Source: Qaidamihabitans albus
GTDB taxonomy: Bacteria > Actinomycetota > Actinomycetes > Mycobacteriales > Pseudonocardiaceae
Direction: 5' to 3'
NCBI RefSeq assembly: GCF_016464705.1
Contig: NZ_JAEHOB010000014.1
Coordinates: 124,001-188,000 of the forward strand
DNA length: 64,000 nt
A model generated the notes under the pieces. It did not search any database and was not told the origin of the DNA. It was given only the letters and a program-made list of their open reading frames with translations. Position numbers and translations under genes: made by a program. Positions within the stretch are counted from its first letter, which is position 1, and every line of letters begins with the position of its first letter. Below are positions 52,443 through 60,834 of the stretch, in pieces.

Positions 52443-52537
52443 CCGGCCCAGTCTAGGACATAGCCCACAGTTGACCGAGCAAGTTTTTTCGCAAAAGGGC
52501 TTGATGGACCGGTAACGCAGGCGCATAGTGAAGGTAC

Positions 52538-52549
52538 TTGTTCGAGCAA
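52538..52549. promoter_or_regulatory. MarR-type operator before the Old Yellow Enzyme operon
   Basis: TTGTTCGAGCAA is an imperfect 12-base palindrome 18 bases before the GTG start at 52567. With the copy at 51898 it gives the consensus TTGYYCGARCAA. Position over or just after the promoter fits repression by the adjacent MarR protein. Confidence 0.55.
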
Positions 52550-52566
52550 CTAATCGAGGAGGAGCA

Positions 52567-53652
52567 GTGCGAGCAGCCTTCAAGCCCGGCCGCGTCGGCC
52601 GACAGGAGCTGAAGAACCGGATCGTCATGTCCCCGATGACCCGCAGCAGGGCGTACGGCCCGGACTTCGCCCCGACCGACATGATGGCCACGTACTACGC
52701 GCAGCGCGCCGGCGCAGGGCTCATCATCACCGAGGGCATCCAGCCCAACGTCGTCGGCCAGGGCTACCCGAACACGCCCGGCCTGCACACCGACGCCCAG
52801 ATCGCCGGCTGGCGCAAGGTGACCGACGCGGTTCACCGCGAGGGCGGAGTGATCTACGCCCAGCTGATGCACACCGGCCGCATCGGCCATCCCGCCAACT
52901 ACCGAGCTCCCCAGCGCCCCGTCGGCCCGTCCCCGGTGAAGGCGGAAGGCCAGATCTTCACGCAGGACGGTCTGCAGGACTTCGTCATTCCGCGAGAGCT
53001 CAGCGCGGAGGAGATCAACCAGACCATCCGCGATTTCGCCGACGCGGCCGAGAACGCCGTCGCCGCCGGCTTCGACGGGGTCGAGCTCCACGGGGCGAAC
53101 GGCTACCTCATCCACCAGTTTCTCTCCGCGAACGCGAACCGGCGGAAGGACGGCTGGGGATCCTCAGCTCGCAACAGGGCTCGCTTCGCTCTCGAGGTCA
53201 CGGCGGCCGTCGCCGAAGCGATCGGCAACCATCGCACCGCCATCCGCATCTCCCCCGCCAACCCGCTCAACGACATCGAAGAGGGCGATCTCGCGGAGAC
53301 CTACCACCACCTGGTCGCCGGGTTGAACAGCATCGGGCCGGCGTACCTGCACGTACTGGAGTCACGGGCGCCCGAGTTCACCCTTGAGCTGCGCCAGACA
53401 TGGAACGGTGTGCTGATCCTCAACCCTGCCACGCCCGGAGCGAGGACGGGGCGGGAGCAGCTCGCTCTCATCGACGAGGGCACGACCGACCTGGTCTCGT
53501 TCGGCCAGCTCTTCATCTCCAATCCTGACCTGCCCGAACGGCTGGCGGCGGGGGCCGAACTGGCCGATCCCGACATGTCCAAGGCCTACGGCGGCGACGA
53601 GCGCGGCTACATCGACTACCCCACGCTGGCCGGCAGCGTGACCCGATCCTGA
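52567..53652 (+). CDS. Old Yellow Enzyme family ene-reductase
   Basis: A 361-residue FMN (beta/alpha)8 reductase; GTG 52567 with GAGGAGGAG upstream. Family motifs: NRIVMSPMTRSRA near the start, QLMHTGRIGHP, the substrate-binding pair in V-E-L-H-G-A-N-G-Y-L-I-H-Q-F-L-S, and the phosphate-binding end with LVSFGQLFISNPDLPERL. Here the usual H-x-x-N pair is seen as H-G-A-N. These enzymes use NAD(P)H to reduce activated C=C bonds and nitro or quinone compounds in the cytosol. It is first of an operon with an SDR and an SRPBCC gene, under MarR control. Confidence 0.93.
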   Translation: MRAAFKPGRVGRQELKNRIVMSPMTRSRAYGPDFAPTDMMATYYAQRAGAGLIITEGIQPNVVGQGYPNTPGLHTDAQIAGWRKVTDAVHREGGVIYAQLMHTGRIGHPANYRAPQRPVGPSPVKAEGQIFTQDGLQDFVIPRELSAEEINQTIRDFADAAENAVAAGFDGVELHGANGYLIHQFLSANANRRKDGWGSSARNRARFALEVTAAVAEAIGNHRTAIRISPANPLNDIEEGDLAETYHHLVAGLNSIGPAYLHVLESRAPEFTLELRQTWNGVLILNPATPGARTGREQLALIDEGTTDLVSFGQLFISNPDLPERLAAGAELADPDMSKAYGGDERGYIDYPTLAGSVTRS

Positions 53653-53664
53653 GAAGGAGCAGCA

Positions 53665-54414
53665 ATGTCCACACCGCACGAAACGAACCGCATCGTGGTC
53701 ATCACCGGGGCCAGTGGTGGCGTCGGGACCGAACTCGCCAGACGATTCCTCGCGGGCGGCGACACCGTGATCGCCACCGACCTCGCACCGGATGCACTCG
53801 ACAGACTGGCCGCCGATATCGGGCGGCGGGACCGGCTGGTGACCGTCCCGGCCGACATCACCGACGAGGCCGATGTCGCCCGCCTGGCTGAGGTGATCGA
53901 GGACAGGGGCGGGCTGGACGTACTCGTCAACGGCGCCGGATTCTTTCCGATCGACACCTTCGAGAACACCACGCCGGACCGCTGGCGCCAGGTGATCGAC
54001 ATCAACCTGACCGGATACTTCCTCGTCACACACGCCCTGCTACCCCTGATGCGGGGCCGCGGGTGGGGTCGGATCGTGAACTTCGGCTCCGCGTCGATGT
54101 ATCCGGGAGTGCCCGGCCAGGTGCACTACGTCTCCGCGAAGGCCGCCCTCGTCGGCTTCACCCGCAGCCTCGCTCGCGAGGTCGGCGACGACGGCATCAC
54201 CGTCAACCTCGTCACGCCCGGGCTCACCCTCACCGGCCCTATCATCGACAACTTCCCCGCCGAACTCATCGAGTCACAACGGAATGGACGTGCTCTCAAG
54301 CGGGACCAGCATCCGGAGGATCTGGTCGGGCCCGTGTTCTTCCTGGCGTCACCCGATGCCGACTTCGTTTCCGGTCAGACCCTGAACGTGGACGGCGGCA
54401 TGTTCATGAACTGA
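53665..54414 (+). CDS. Short-chain dehydrogenase/reductase
   Basis: A 249-residue classical SDR: cofactor motif TGASGGVG, then N-G-A-G, and the catalytic Ser and Y-x-x-x-K in N-F-G-S-A-S and H-Y-V-S-A-K. D-L-A after the second strand (ATDLAPDA) indicates NAD(H) preference. GAAGGAG lies before ATG 53665, twelve bases after the Old Yellow Enzyme stop. The operon context suggests that the two act in sequence on an unsaturated ketone or quinone; the substrate is not readable. Confidence 0.92.
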   Translation: MSTPHETNRIVVITGASGGVGTELARRFLAGGDTVIATDLAPDALDRLAADIGRRDRLVTVPADITDEADVARLAEVIEDRGGLDVLVNGAGFFPIDTFENTTPDRWRQVIDINLTGYFLVTHALLPLMRGRGWGRIVNFGSASMYPGVPGQVHYVSAKAALVGFTRSLAREVGDDGITVNLVTPGLTLTGPIIDNFPAELIESQRNGRALKRDQHPEDLVGPVFFLASPDADFVSGQTLNVDGGMFMN

Positions 54415-54476
54415 CCCGGCAACGTGCCGGACCGCTGCCCGTGCCCTACCCCAACGAGTATCAGATGGAGAGCGTA

Positions 54477-54965
54477 ATGCCGCGTACACAATGGACGGAG
54501 AACGTCAACGTCCCTTTCGGCCGGGTCGTCGACCTACTACGCGACAAGGTGGAGAACCCACAGAAGTACGTGCCGTCCGTGCGGTTCAGCCGGATACTCG
54601 AACGTGCGGACAGCCATGTCCTGCGCGAAATGTATCAGCCGTATCCCGGCGACCTCACCATCAGGGAACGCATCACCGAACACGAGGTCGCGGGCGGCAT
54701 CGACTTCGTCTTCGAGTACGTCGACAACCCCACTTACGTGGGCACCTTCCACAACACGGCCGTCCGTGCCGGGGACGGCGTCGAGCTCACCTACGTCATG
54801 GACTGGACACCCCGACCGGGGGTCAGCGACCCGATTCCCTCAGGTGTAGCCGAAGCCATGGTGCGCGACGGCGTCCAGCACCTCAAGCGGCTCGCCGAGG
54901 CCGCGGCAGTGGGCCACGGCCAGGGCGGACGAGAAGTCATTGACGGCGACGACCGGGACGCGTGA
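54477..54965 (+). CDS. SRPBCC protein, DUF1857/AtaL-like
   Basis: A 162-residue START-like protein (MPRTQWTENVNVPFGRVVDL). Strands and helices fit the DUF1857 subgroup: EHEVAGGIDFVFEYVDNPTY, then VELTYVMDW, and a C-terminal helix AVRDGVQHLKRLAEA-like. It is third in the MarR-controlled operon and probably binds a hydrophobic intermediate. The last 25 codons (from about 54905) do not look like the family and overlap, antisense, a truncated minus gene at 54840-55055, so its original end may have been replaced by recombination. ATG 54477 has GGAG six bases upstream. Confidence 0.75.
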   Translation: MPRTQWTENVNVPFGRVVDLLRDKVENPQKYVPSVRFSRILERADSHVLREMYQPYPGDLTIRERITEHEVAGGIDFVFEYVDNPTYVGTFHNTAVRAGDGVELTYVMDWTPRPGVSDPIPSGVAEAMVRDGVQHLKRLAEAAAVGHGQGGREVIDGDDRDA

Positions 54966-55055
54966 CGCTTTCACCAGGGCCCGCGCTTCACGCTGATCAC
55001 GGCAGGCGTAGTAGGCCTTGCTCAGCCCCTGCACCTCGATCGCCGGGACGTTCAC
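54840..55055 (-). pseudogene. Truncated gene coupled to the monooxygenase-like gene
   Basis: GTG at 55055 overlaps the stop of the preceding gene (GTGA), the typical signature of a translated downstream gene. The first 30 codons (VNVPAIEVQGLSKAY then Y-A-C-R-D-Q-R-E-A-R-A-L-V-K-A-S) look coding. Past about 54960 the frame is antisense to the SRPBCC gene and lacks good codon bias. I read it as the first part of a lost gene, cut by a junction at about 54950-54965. The family is not recognisable. The opening I-E-V-Q-G-L-S-K-A-Y recalls ABC ATPases but no Walker motif follows. Confidence 0.45.
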
Positions 55056-55351
55056 GGCTTGCCTCGGTCCTCGTCGATGATCTCGGCCTGTTCGACCGTC
55101 GCGTTCGTCGTCACCGCGAACGCAGCCGCAGCCTCCGGCAGGCCGGCCTGCGCGACGGTCATCGCCGAGTCAGCGGAGTCCCAGTGCCAGATGTCGACCC
55201 ACGTTCCGTCTTCGGCCCTCGTCAGTCGGGTATCGAGCAGTCCGGAGTACGACGCCCGAATCGTTGAGATCAGTGCGGTGCGCCTGGCCAGGAGCGCGTC
55301 GGTGTCGACGGAGGGAGCGGCACCGAAGCGGGTGATGCGGATGATCGTCAT
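55052..55351 (-). CDS. Antibiotic-biosynthesis-monooxygenase-like (dimeric alpha/beta barrel) protein
   Basis: A 99-residue single-domain protein, MTIIRITRFGAAPSVDTDAL, with one ferredoxin-like fold: strand, helix, then W-V-D-I-W-H-W-D-S-A and a C-terminal helix-strand (VTTNATVEQAEIID). This is the ABM/dimeric barrel plan, with the Trp-rich third strand typical of the family. ATG 55351 lies 61 bases from the divergent TetR gene with an operator palindrome between, so it is the likely regulated target. Function may be oxidation of a small aromatic compound or merely ligand binding. Confidence 0.75.
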   Translation of the reverse strand: MTIIRITRFGAAPSVDTDALLARRTALISTIRASYSGLLDTRLTRAEDGTWVDIWHWDSADSAMTVAQAGLPEAAAAFAVTTNATVEQAEIIDEDRGKP

Positions 55352-55394
55352 GGCAGCTCCATTTTCGCTAGATGTCAACTCTAGTTGTGTTCTC

Positions 55395-55407
55395 TAGTGT
55401 TACACTA
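55395..55407. promoter_or_regulatory. TetR-type operator palindrome
   Basis: TAGTGT-T-ACACTA is a perfect 13-base palindrome six bases before the TetR start. A second related half-site (CTAGTTGTG, from about 55381) lies just upstream. In the divergent gap it would allow the TetR protein to repress itself and the monooxygenase-like gene. Confidence 0.65.
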
Positions 55408-55412
55408 CAGCG

Positions 55413-56048
55413 ATGAGGCAGGTCAAGCGAGAAGGCAAGCGGGCCGAGCAGGCCCGGAAGACGAGGCAGCGGATGCTGCACGCCGCGAACACGCTGTTCC
55501 TGCAGCACGGGTACGGCGCGACCACGTTGCAGGACATCGCTGATCAGGCCGGCGTTGCCGTGCAGACCATCTACTTCACGTTCGGCAACAAGCGCTCCCT
55601 GCTCAAGGAGCTCGTCGACGTCACGATTGCGGGCGATGATGAGCCTGTGGCCACAATGGACCGGCCGTGGTTCCGCGATGCCCTGGCCGCCGAGACCGCC
55701 GAGGAACACCTGCGTGCGCATATTGCAGGTACCTGCACCGTGCTGGAACGTTTCGCGCCGATCTCGGCGATAATCCAGGCGGCGACCGCCGCTGACCCCG
55801 ATGTCGCCGCGCTCTGGCCCGACGAAGAGGACCTGCGCTACACGGTTCAGTCCACATCGGCTAGGTCCCTGATGGCCAAACCGGGAGCACGGCAGGACGT
55901 CTCCGTCGAGTATGCGGCGGACCTACTGTACGGCCTGCTCAGCCCCGAGCTCTATCTGCTTTTCGTCCGCGAGCGCCGGTGGCCATACGGCCGATGGGAA
56001 CAGTGGATCCTGGACACACTGCTGACCCAACTCTGTACGGGCCGATAG
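55413..56048 (+). CDS. TetR-family transcriptional regulator
   Basis: A 211-residue TetR protein. The N-terminal HTH is typical (MLHAANTLFLQHGYGATTLQ, then DIADQAGVAVQTIYFTFGNK). The C-terminal ligand domain is helical with no close subfamily signature. ATG 55413 is within 60 bases of the divergent target gene; the palindrome at 55395 is the presumed binding site. The gene ends 20 bases before repeat copy 4. Confidence 0.92.
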   Translation: MRQVKREGKRAEQARKTRQRMLHAANTLFLQHGYGATTLQDIADQAGVAVQTIYFTFGNKRSLLKELVDVTIAGDDEPVATMDRPWFRDALAAETAEEHLRAHIAGTCTVLERFAPISAIIQAATAADPDVAALWPDEEDLRYTVQSTSARSLMAKPGARQDVSVEYAADLLYGLLSPELYLLFVRERRWPYGRWEQWILDTLLTQLCTGR

Positions 56049-56068
56049 CTATTTCCGCAGGTCAGCGG

Positions 56069-56112
56069 TCGTGAGTGCGCACGCGAGTTCTAACTCGGCC
56101 AAACACTCACGA
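56069..56112. repeat. Palindromic intergenic repeat, copy 4
   Basis: Arms TCGTGAGTG (56069-56077) and CACTCACGA (56104-56112) with the shared start of the centre (CGCACGCGAGTT) but a different middle. The right flank GAGAGGTGAC is shared with copy 2. It lies between the convergent TetR and LtrA genes, an obvious terminator position. Confidence 0.82.
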
Positions 56113-56126
56113 GAGGTGACGTCGGG

Positions 56127-57335
56127 TCATCCGCCAGCCACCGCAGGAGTCCTCCTTGCGGTGACCTGGGTGACGACAGCCAACGTGCCCATCACCGTGG
56201 CGGTCGCCAACCCGATGACGACCGACGGCAAGGCGTGGCCCAAGGCCAGGCCGACGACGCCGACGACAACCAGCGCCGCCGCCGCCAGGTAACGGGCACG
56301 GGCGACCGACCCGGTCCGCGAGCGGAGGAACAGGATGTTGCCCACCAGGTAGATCAGCGGCCCTCCCACGCTGGTCAGCACCAGCGCCGGGTCGGTCGCG
56401 GCGTGACTGATGCGCAGCTCGATCGAGACCGCGACGACGATCGCGCCGGCGACCATGAGCGCGTGGGCGTAGGCGAACGCCGACCGCAACACGCCGGTAC
56501 TCGCGTCTCCCCTGCTCGCCTGCGTGTCGTGGCCGGCCAGTGCGAAGTAGGCCCACCACAGCACGAACAGGCCGAGGAATCCGAGCAGCGTCGCGACGAC
56601 CGCCCGCGCCGGTACCGGGTCGAGCTCGGAAAGCGTGAACCCCATGATCAGGATCGACTCGCCGAGCGCGATGACGAACACCCCGCGGTTGCGTTCCGCG
56701 AGGTGCTCGGGGTCGGTGGGCCAGGTGTGCATCGGCGCCGCCCCCAAGCCGGGAAAGCGGAACTCGAACCGCGGTGCCGCCACATCCACGATCAGGGCGG
56801 CCAACCAGACGGCCAACCGCGGACCGGGTTCAAGAAACGCCCCCACGATCCAGAGCACCCCCGCCGAGGCGCTCCAGGCCAGCAGATTCGTGTAGTTCTT
56901 CGCGAGCACGTGGCCCCGCAGCGCGACGGCCATGAACGCCGCACGTCCGACCTGGGCTCCCACGTAGCAGGCCGCGAACAGCAGGCCATCCTCGGCGAAG
57001 GCGTGCGGCAACCCGAGCGACATGCCCAGAGCCGCGAGCATCAGCAGGCCGTTGAGGACCCGGACGATCCCACTGCGGGGATCCAGCCAGTTCATCGCCC
57101 ACGCCGAGTAGTTCCAGGCCCACCACACGGCCCCGAACAGGACCGCGACCTCGAACACACCCATCCAGGTGAGGTGCGCGAGCAGCGTATGCGAGACCTG
57201 GATGATCGCGAAGACGTAAACCAGATCGAAGAAGAGCTCGATCGGCGCGACCTCCGAACGGCGAGCCCCCTCCGACCGCATCAGACGAGGTCGTGTTGCC
57301 TCCCGCGTTCGGTGCGGATCGGGATCCTGACTCAC
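56127..57335 (-). CDS. Low-temperature-requirement protein A (LtrA) family membrane protein
   Basis: A 402-residue protein; GTG 57335 is preferred because AAGGA stands five bases upstream, while the longer in-frame ATGs lack support. The family start is APIELFFDLVYVFAIIQVSH. About ten to eleven membrane helices follow, with conserved N-Y-S-A-W-A-M-N-W, E-R-N-R-G-V-F-V-I-A-L-G-E-S-I and A-H-A-L-M-V-A-G. LtrA proteins are inner-membrane proteins of unknown transport or sensing function, first linked to cold growth in Listeria. It is convergent with TetR and stands alone. Confidence 0.92.
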   Translation of the reverse strand: MSQDPDPHRTREATRPRLMRSEGARRSEVAPIELFFDLVYVFAIIQVSHTLLAHLTWMGVFEVAVLFGAVWWAWNYSAWAMNWLDPRSGIVRVLNGLLMLAALGMSLGLPHAFAEDGLLFAACYVGAQVGRAAFMAVALRGHVLAKNYTNLLAWSASAGVLWIVGAFLEPGPRLAVWLAALIVDVAAPRFEFRFPGLGAAPMHTWPTDPEHLAERNRGVFVIALGESILIMGFTLSELDPVPARAVVATLLGFLGLFVLWWAYFALAGHDTQASRGDASTGVLRSAFAYAHALMVAGAIVVAVSIELRISHAATDPALVLTSVGGPLIYLVGNILFLRSRTGSVARARYLAAAALVVVGVVGLALGHALPSVVIGLATATVMGTLAVVTQVTARRTPAVAGG

Positions 57336-57581
57336 GATGTCCTTCCCTGGGCGAGGCGCGGCGTGTCGCCGGGTCATTGACCGTCGTACTTCGGCAGCGG
57401 GCGGTGAATATATCCAGCAGCTTGTTCGAAGTGCCAGCCGTCGGGCGGGCGGCCCACCGTGGCAGACCACACAACTCGTGGAATTCACCCGCTCGGGGGT
57501 TCTGTGGGCAGCACAGATCCCCCGGCAGGCGAGGTGTTTGAGCAGCGCCGCCTGACCGGGCTACCGCCGGGGAACCGCCGG

Positions 57582-57610
57582 GGAGGGTGCGGCGGGCCGC
57601 CGCACCCTCC
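57582..57610. terminator. Terminator hairpin after the M14 carboxypeptidase
   Basis: GGAGGGTGCGGCGG (57582-57595) pairs with CCGCCGCACCCTCC (57597-57610) with a minimal loop, 11 bases after the carboxypeptidase stop on the minus strand. The remaining 57336-57581 stretch holds nothing I can support. Confidence 0.75.
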
Positions 57611-57620
57611 ACGTGACTCG

Positions 57621-60600
57621 CTAGTCCGCGCGTGCGAGCAGGTAGCGCAGCGAGTCGCCGAGCACCCTCCCCCGCTGTTCGGCCGTCGCGACGGACTCCA
57701 GTCCGAAGCCGAGATACACGGTGTCCTCGGTCGTGACCGCCGCGGCGCGCGGCTGGACCAGGGACTGCGAGCGCTGCCATGCGGCCCCCGTGTCGGGACT
57801 GCCCTCGGGTGGTGCCGCGATGCTCCACGGCGCGAGACCGTCCTCGAACCCGCTCTCGTCGACCACCTGACCGTCGACGGTCACCGAGGTGTCGTCGAGG
57901 AAGGCGCCCACCTCACCGGTGGCCGGGTCGGTGACGTAGCTGACCGCGATCTCGACCTGGCCTCCCGCGTACCGCGACAGGTCGAACGTGGCCGGTCCCC
58001 ACTCCGAGCTACCGGTGAAGCCGTTCCACGAGCCGCTGGTCCCCGTGGGACGGCAGGCGTCGCCGTCGATCGTCAGGTACCGCTCCAGCCACGGGTGCAG
58101 CTCCAGCAGGAAGCCCTGCTCGCATTGAGTTGGCACCTCGGAGCTGGCCCTGCCTTCGGCGTCCGCGAGCGTGGTCCACTGATCCGTTCCCACTTCTCGA
58201 GCCTCGACGACGACGAAGTCGTAGCCGGACTCCAGGTTGTAGGAGAGGTTCAGCCCGAGCGACGCTGTGCCGGCCGAGGACAGATCCACCGTCCTGGTCA
58301 GGCGCTGGTAGGACTGGTCGGTGTGCAGCGCGCCCGCGTACCACTCGCCGCTCAACGGTTGTTCCGGATCGGGCCCGGTGGGCACGTACCGCGCGATCTC
58401 GCTGCTCGCGAACTGGGGGAAGTCCTCCTCCGGCAGCACGTCACCGGTCACGCGGAACTCACCTGGCCGCTCCTGGTTGTCCGCCCCGTCGCCACCGGCG
58501 ATCGGGAAGTCGCCCTCCAGCGGCGACGCCGTACCGTTGACCTCCTCCGGCGCCTCGGCGGAGCTCCGGGAGAACGCGCCGAGGTAGTACTGGTAGAAGT
58601 CGTTGGAATACAGGCACAGGCGGAACGAGCTGGATTCGGGCGCGCACGGCTCCTCGGGGTTGTCGAAGTACAGCGAGCCGCCCTGCCCGAAGTAGCCCGC
58701 GTACTCCCCCGTGTGGAGTAGCTTGCCACCTTCGTTGAGGAAGTCGCGGACCGCCAGCGTGGTGTCGTGCTGCACCTTCGCGACCTGGTAGCCCGGGAGG
58801 CCCGGCTGCTTCTGGGTGATCACGTTGTCGCCGGTGTACCAGACGACAGCCTCGTAGTGGTCCAGCACGCCGAGGGGATGCGGTGCACCGCGCCGGGTCA
58901 TGTCCCAGACGTCGTAGGAGATCCCGTTGGCTTCGAGCGCCGCGGTGTACGCGTCCAGATGTCGTGGCCCAGACGCCGGTGGCGCCGGGTTCGGCACCGG
59001 CGGGTCGAAGCCCTCGTAGTCCTCGTTGGAGATGACCAGCACCCGCTTGTCCGCCGCCTGCTCGACGGTGTAGGTGAACGGCTCGGTGCGGTGTCCGCGG
59101 GACTGGAAGACCACCTCGACCTGGTCACCGGAGCTCGCGCCCCGGAGATCGGCGCGCACCTCCCGGTAGTGGACGTCGAAGCCGTCGCCGTAGCGCTCGC
59201 CGCCGTCCCACTCACGCGCGAGGGCGATGCGCTGCCTCCCCCCGTTGATGCGGTACCGGACCAGGACCGGCCCCGGACCGCGCTTGGCGATCGCGGACAC
59301 GGTCTGCGTCTCGCCGAAGGACGTCGTGAACGGCTCCGCGACGATCTGCGGCGCGGTGTTGCCCAGGTGAGACTCCGGGTTGGCCGGGTCGGCAGTCGAG
59401 CGGGCGATGTCGAGCGCGAACGGCAGGTTGCGTTCGAACTCCTCCTGGATCAGCTCCTCGTCATCCGGGAAGTTGAATCCGCTCTGGCAGTCCTCCGGGC
59501 GCCACTCATCGTCGGGATCGCTCCGGCTCACCACCTGACAGGTGGTCTGCTCCGGGGTGAAGCTGATGACGCCGTAGCGCGCCTGCGCATGATTGGTGGT
59601 CTCGCCGTTCGTCGTGTAGAGCTCGGCCGAGACGTCCGGATCGAATCCCACGACGCCCGGCTCCGCGTCCGTGCCCGCCAGCGTCCTGGCGAGCAGGTCG
59701 TCGGGCGAGTCCGTGTTCACCTGCCAGCCCACGCCGTAGAGCAGCAGCTCCGCGGCCGAGTGGTAGTTGACGAGGAAGCTGAAGTCCACCCTGCGGAAGA
59801 GACCGTCGAGCGCCCGCGTCTCGGGTTCCGAGGCCGGCGCCGGGCCGCGGTAGACCTGGCTGGTCGGGTTGGGCGAGGAGCCCTCGTTGTCGTAGCCCCA
59901 CTTGTAACCGAAGTTCCGGTTCAGGTCGACGCCGTCGCTGACGGTGATCTCACCGTCGCCGTCGTTGTCCCGGAGGTTCTTGCGCCAGAGCCGGTTGCCC
60001 TCGGTGAACGTGTGGTCGTAACCGTCGGGATTGGCGACCAGGACGAACCAGTACTCGTTGCGGTTGAGCAACCGCGTGATCTCGCGATCGGAGCCGTAGT
60101 TGTCGATCATGTGGTGCATCAGCCGCCGGTTGGTCTCGACGGTGATCCACTCCCTGGCGTGCTGCGTCGAGGCGTACAGCGACGCGGGGCGGACGCCGTC
60201 CGGGAGGAACCGGGCACCGCGCGTCAACTTGACCGCGAGGATGTCCTGTCCCTGCCGTGTCGTGCCGATCGGCACCAGCTTGGCCAGCCGCGGGTTCTCG
60301 GCCACGGTCCGCCGGATCTCTTCCGCGATCCCACCGGGACCGCTGTACGGCCGGTACACACCCTCGGCCGCGGCCTCCTGCGCGGAACGGGTACGCGCGC
60401 TCGGACCTTTCGGCGACAGCTCTACTCCTCTCGACCGCAGCTCCTCACGCTGCCGGTCGGTGAGGATCAATTCGACTCCTGGACCCGGCACGTCCAGCAC
60501 GTCATATCCGGCGGCCGTCAGCTCCTGTGCCTTGCCGGGCGCCAGTTCGGCCCCGTACGCCCTGAGATCGCCATCCGGCGCGGCGGGGGGCGCGGGCGCC

Positions 60601-60671
60601 GCGGAGGTTGCCGTGGCGGAGCCGACCACGAGGGCGGCGGCGAGCAGCGCAACAACGAATCTTCGCCTCAT
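57621..60671 (-). CDS. Secreted M14-family zinc carboxypeptidase with C-terminal adhesive/propeptide-like region
   Basis: A 1,016-residue extracellular metalloprotease. A Sec signal peptide (about 1-25, A-T-S-A-A-P) and a propeptide-like region to about 110 precede the M14 catalytic domain: zinc ligands H171-x-x-E174 (QHAREWITVE) and H304 (NYHSAAEL), substrate motif DLNRNFGYKW with N-P-D-G-Y-D-H before it, and the general acid Glu in F-T-P-E-Q near 374. Residues 430-1,016 hold beta-rich domains with a thioredoxin-like/glutaminase-like segment (VLVISNEDYEGFDP, W-Y-T-G-D-N-V) and an MAM/jelly-roll-like end (SGSWNGFTGSSEWGPATFDL). It is about twice the usual family length. It should trim C-terminal residues of peptides outside the cell. 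It stands alone. Confidence 0.92.
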   Translation of the reverse strand: MRRRFVVALLAAALVVGSATATSAAPAPPAAPDGDLRAYGAELAPGKAQELTAAGYDVLDVPGPGVELILTDRQREELRSRGVELSPKGPSARTRSAQEAAAEGVYRPYSGPGGIAEEIRRTVAENPRLAKLVPIGTTRQGQDILAVKLTRGARFLPDGVRPASLYASTQHAREWITVETNRRLMHHMIDNYGSDREITRLLNRNEYWFVLVANPDGYDHTFTEGNRLWRKNLRDNDGDGEITVSDGVDLNRNFGYKWGYDNEGSSPNPTSQVYRGPAPASEPETRALDGLFRRVDFSFLVNYHSAAELLLYGVGWQVNTDSPDDLLARTLAGTDAEPGVVGFDPDVSAELYTTNGETTNHAQARYGVISFTPEQTTCQVVSRSDPDDEWRPEDCQSGFNFPDDEELIQEEFERNLPFALDIARSTADPANPESHLGNTAPQIVAEPFTTSFGETQTVSAIAKRGPGPVLVRYRINGGRQRIALAREWDGGERYGDGFDVHYREVRADLRGASSGDQVEVVFQSRGHRTEPFTYTVEQAADKRVLVISNEDYEGFDPPVPNPAPPASGPRHLDAYTAALEANGISYDVWDMTRRGAPHPLGVLDHYEAVVWYTGDNVITQKQPGLPGYQVAKVQHDTTLAVRDFLNEGGKLLHTGEYAGYFGQGGSLYFDNPEEPCAPESSSFRLCLYSNDFYQYYLGAFSRSSAEAPEEVNGTASPLEGDFPIAGGDGADNQERPGEFRVTGDVLPEEDFPQFASSEIARYVPTGPDPEQPLSGEWYAGALHTDQSYQRLTRTVDLSSAGTASLGLNLSYNLESGYDFVVVEAREVGTDQWTTLADAEGRASSEVPTQCEQGFLLELHPWLERYLTIDGDACRPTGTSGSWNGFTGSSEWGPATFDLSRYAGGQVEIAVSYVTDPATGEVGAFLDDTSVTVDGQVVDESGFEDGLAPWSIAAPPEGSPDTGAAWQRSQSLVQPRAAAVTTEDTVYLGFGLESVATAEQRGRVLGDSLRYLLARAD

Positions 60672-60788
60672 CGCGTGACCTTTCGCTCGACGAACGACTC
60701 ATTGAACTCCGGCCCCATGGCGGCCGCAATCGTCCGTTCGTCGCGAAGTTCGCCCGGTTCTCGTGCCGGTTTCCGGCCCCGGCACGAC

Positions 60789-60824
60789 GCCACCTCCACC
60801 GGTGGTGACGCCGGTGGAGGTGGC
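60789..60824. terminator. Terminator hairpin after SRPBCC gene
   Basis: GCCACCTCCACCGG (60789-60802) pairs perfectly with CCGGTGGAGGTGGC (60811-60824), loop of eight bases, ten bases after the stop of the minus gene at 60835. Confidence 0.8.
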
Positions 60825-60834
60825 AGGTGGAGCG

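Noticed and set aside
54840-55055. Start of an ABC-transporter ATPase
   Set aside because: Only the first ten residues recall it; no Walker A, and the frame soon becomes antisense to the SRPBCC gene.
28241-56112. CRISPR array or IS ends for the palindromic repeats
   Set aside because: Copies are single, kilobases apart, without spacers, transposase genes or target duplications visible.
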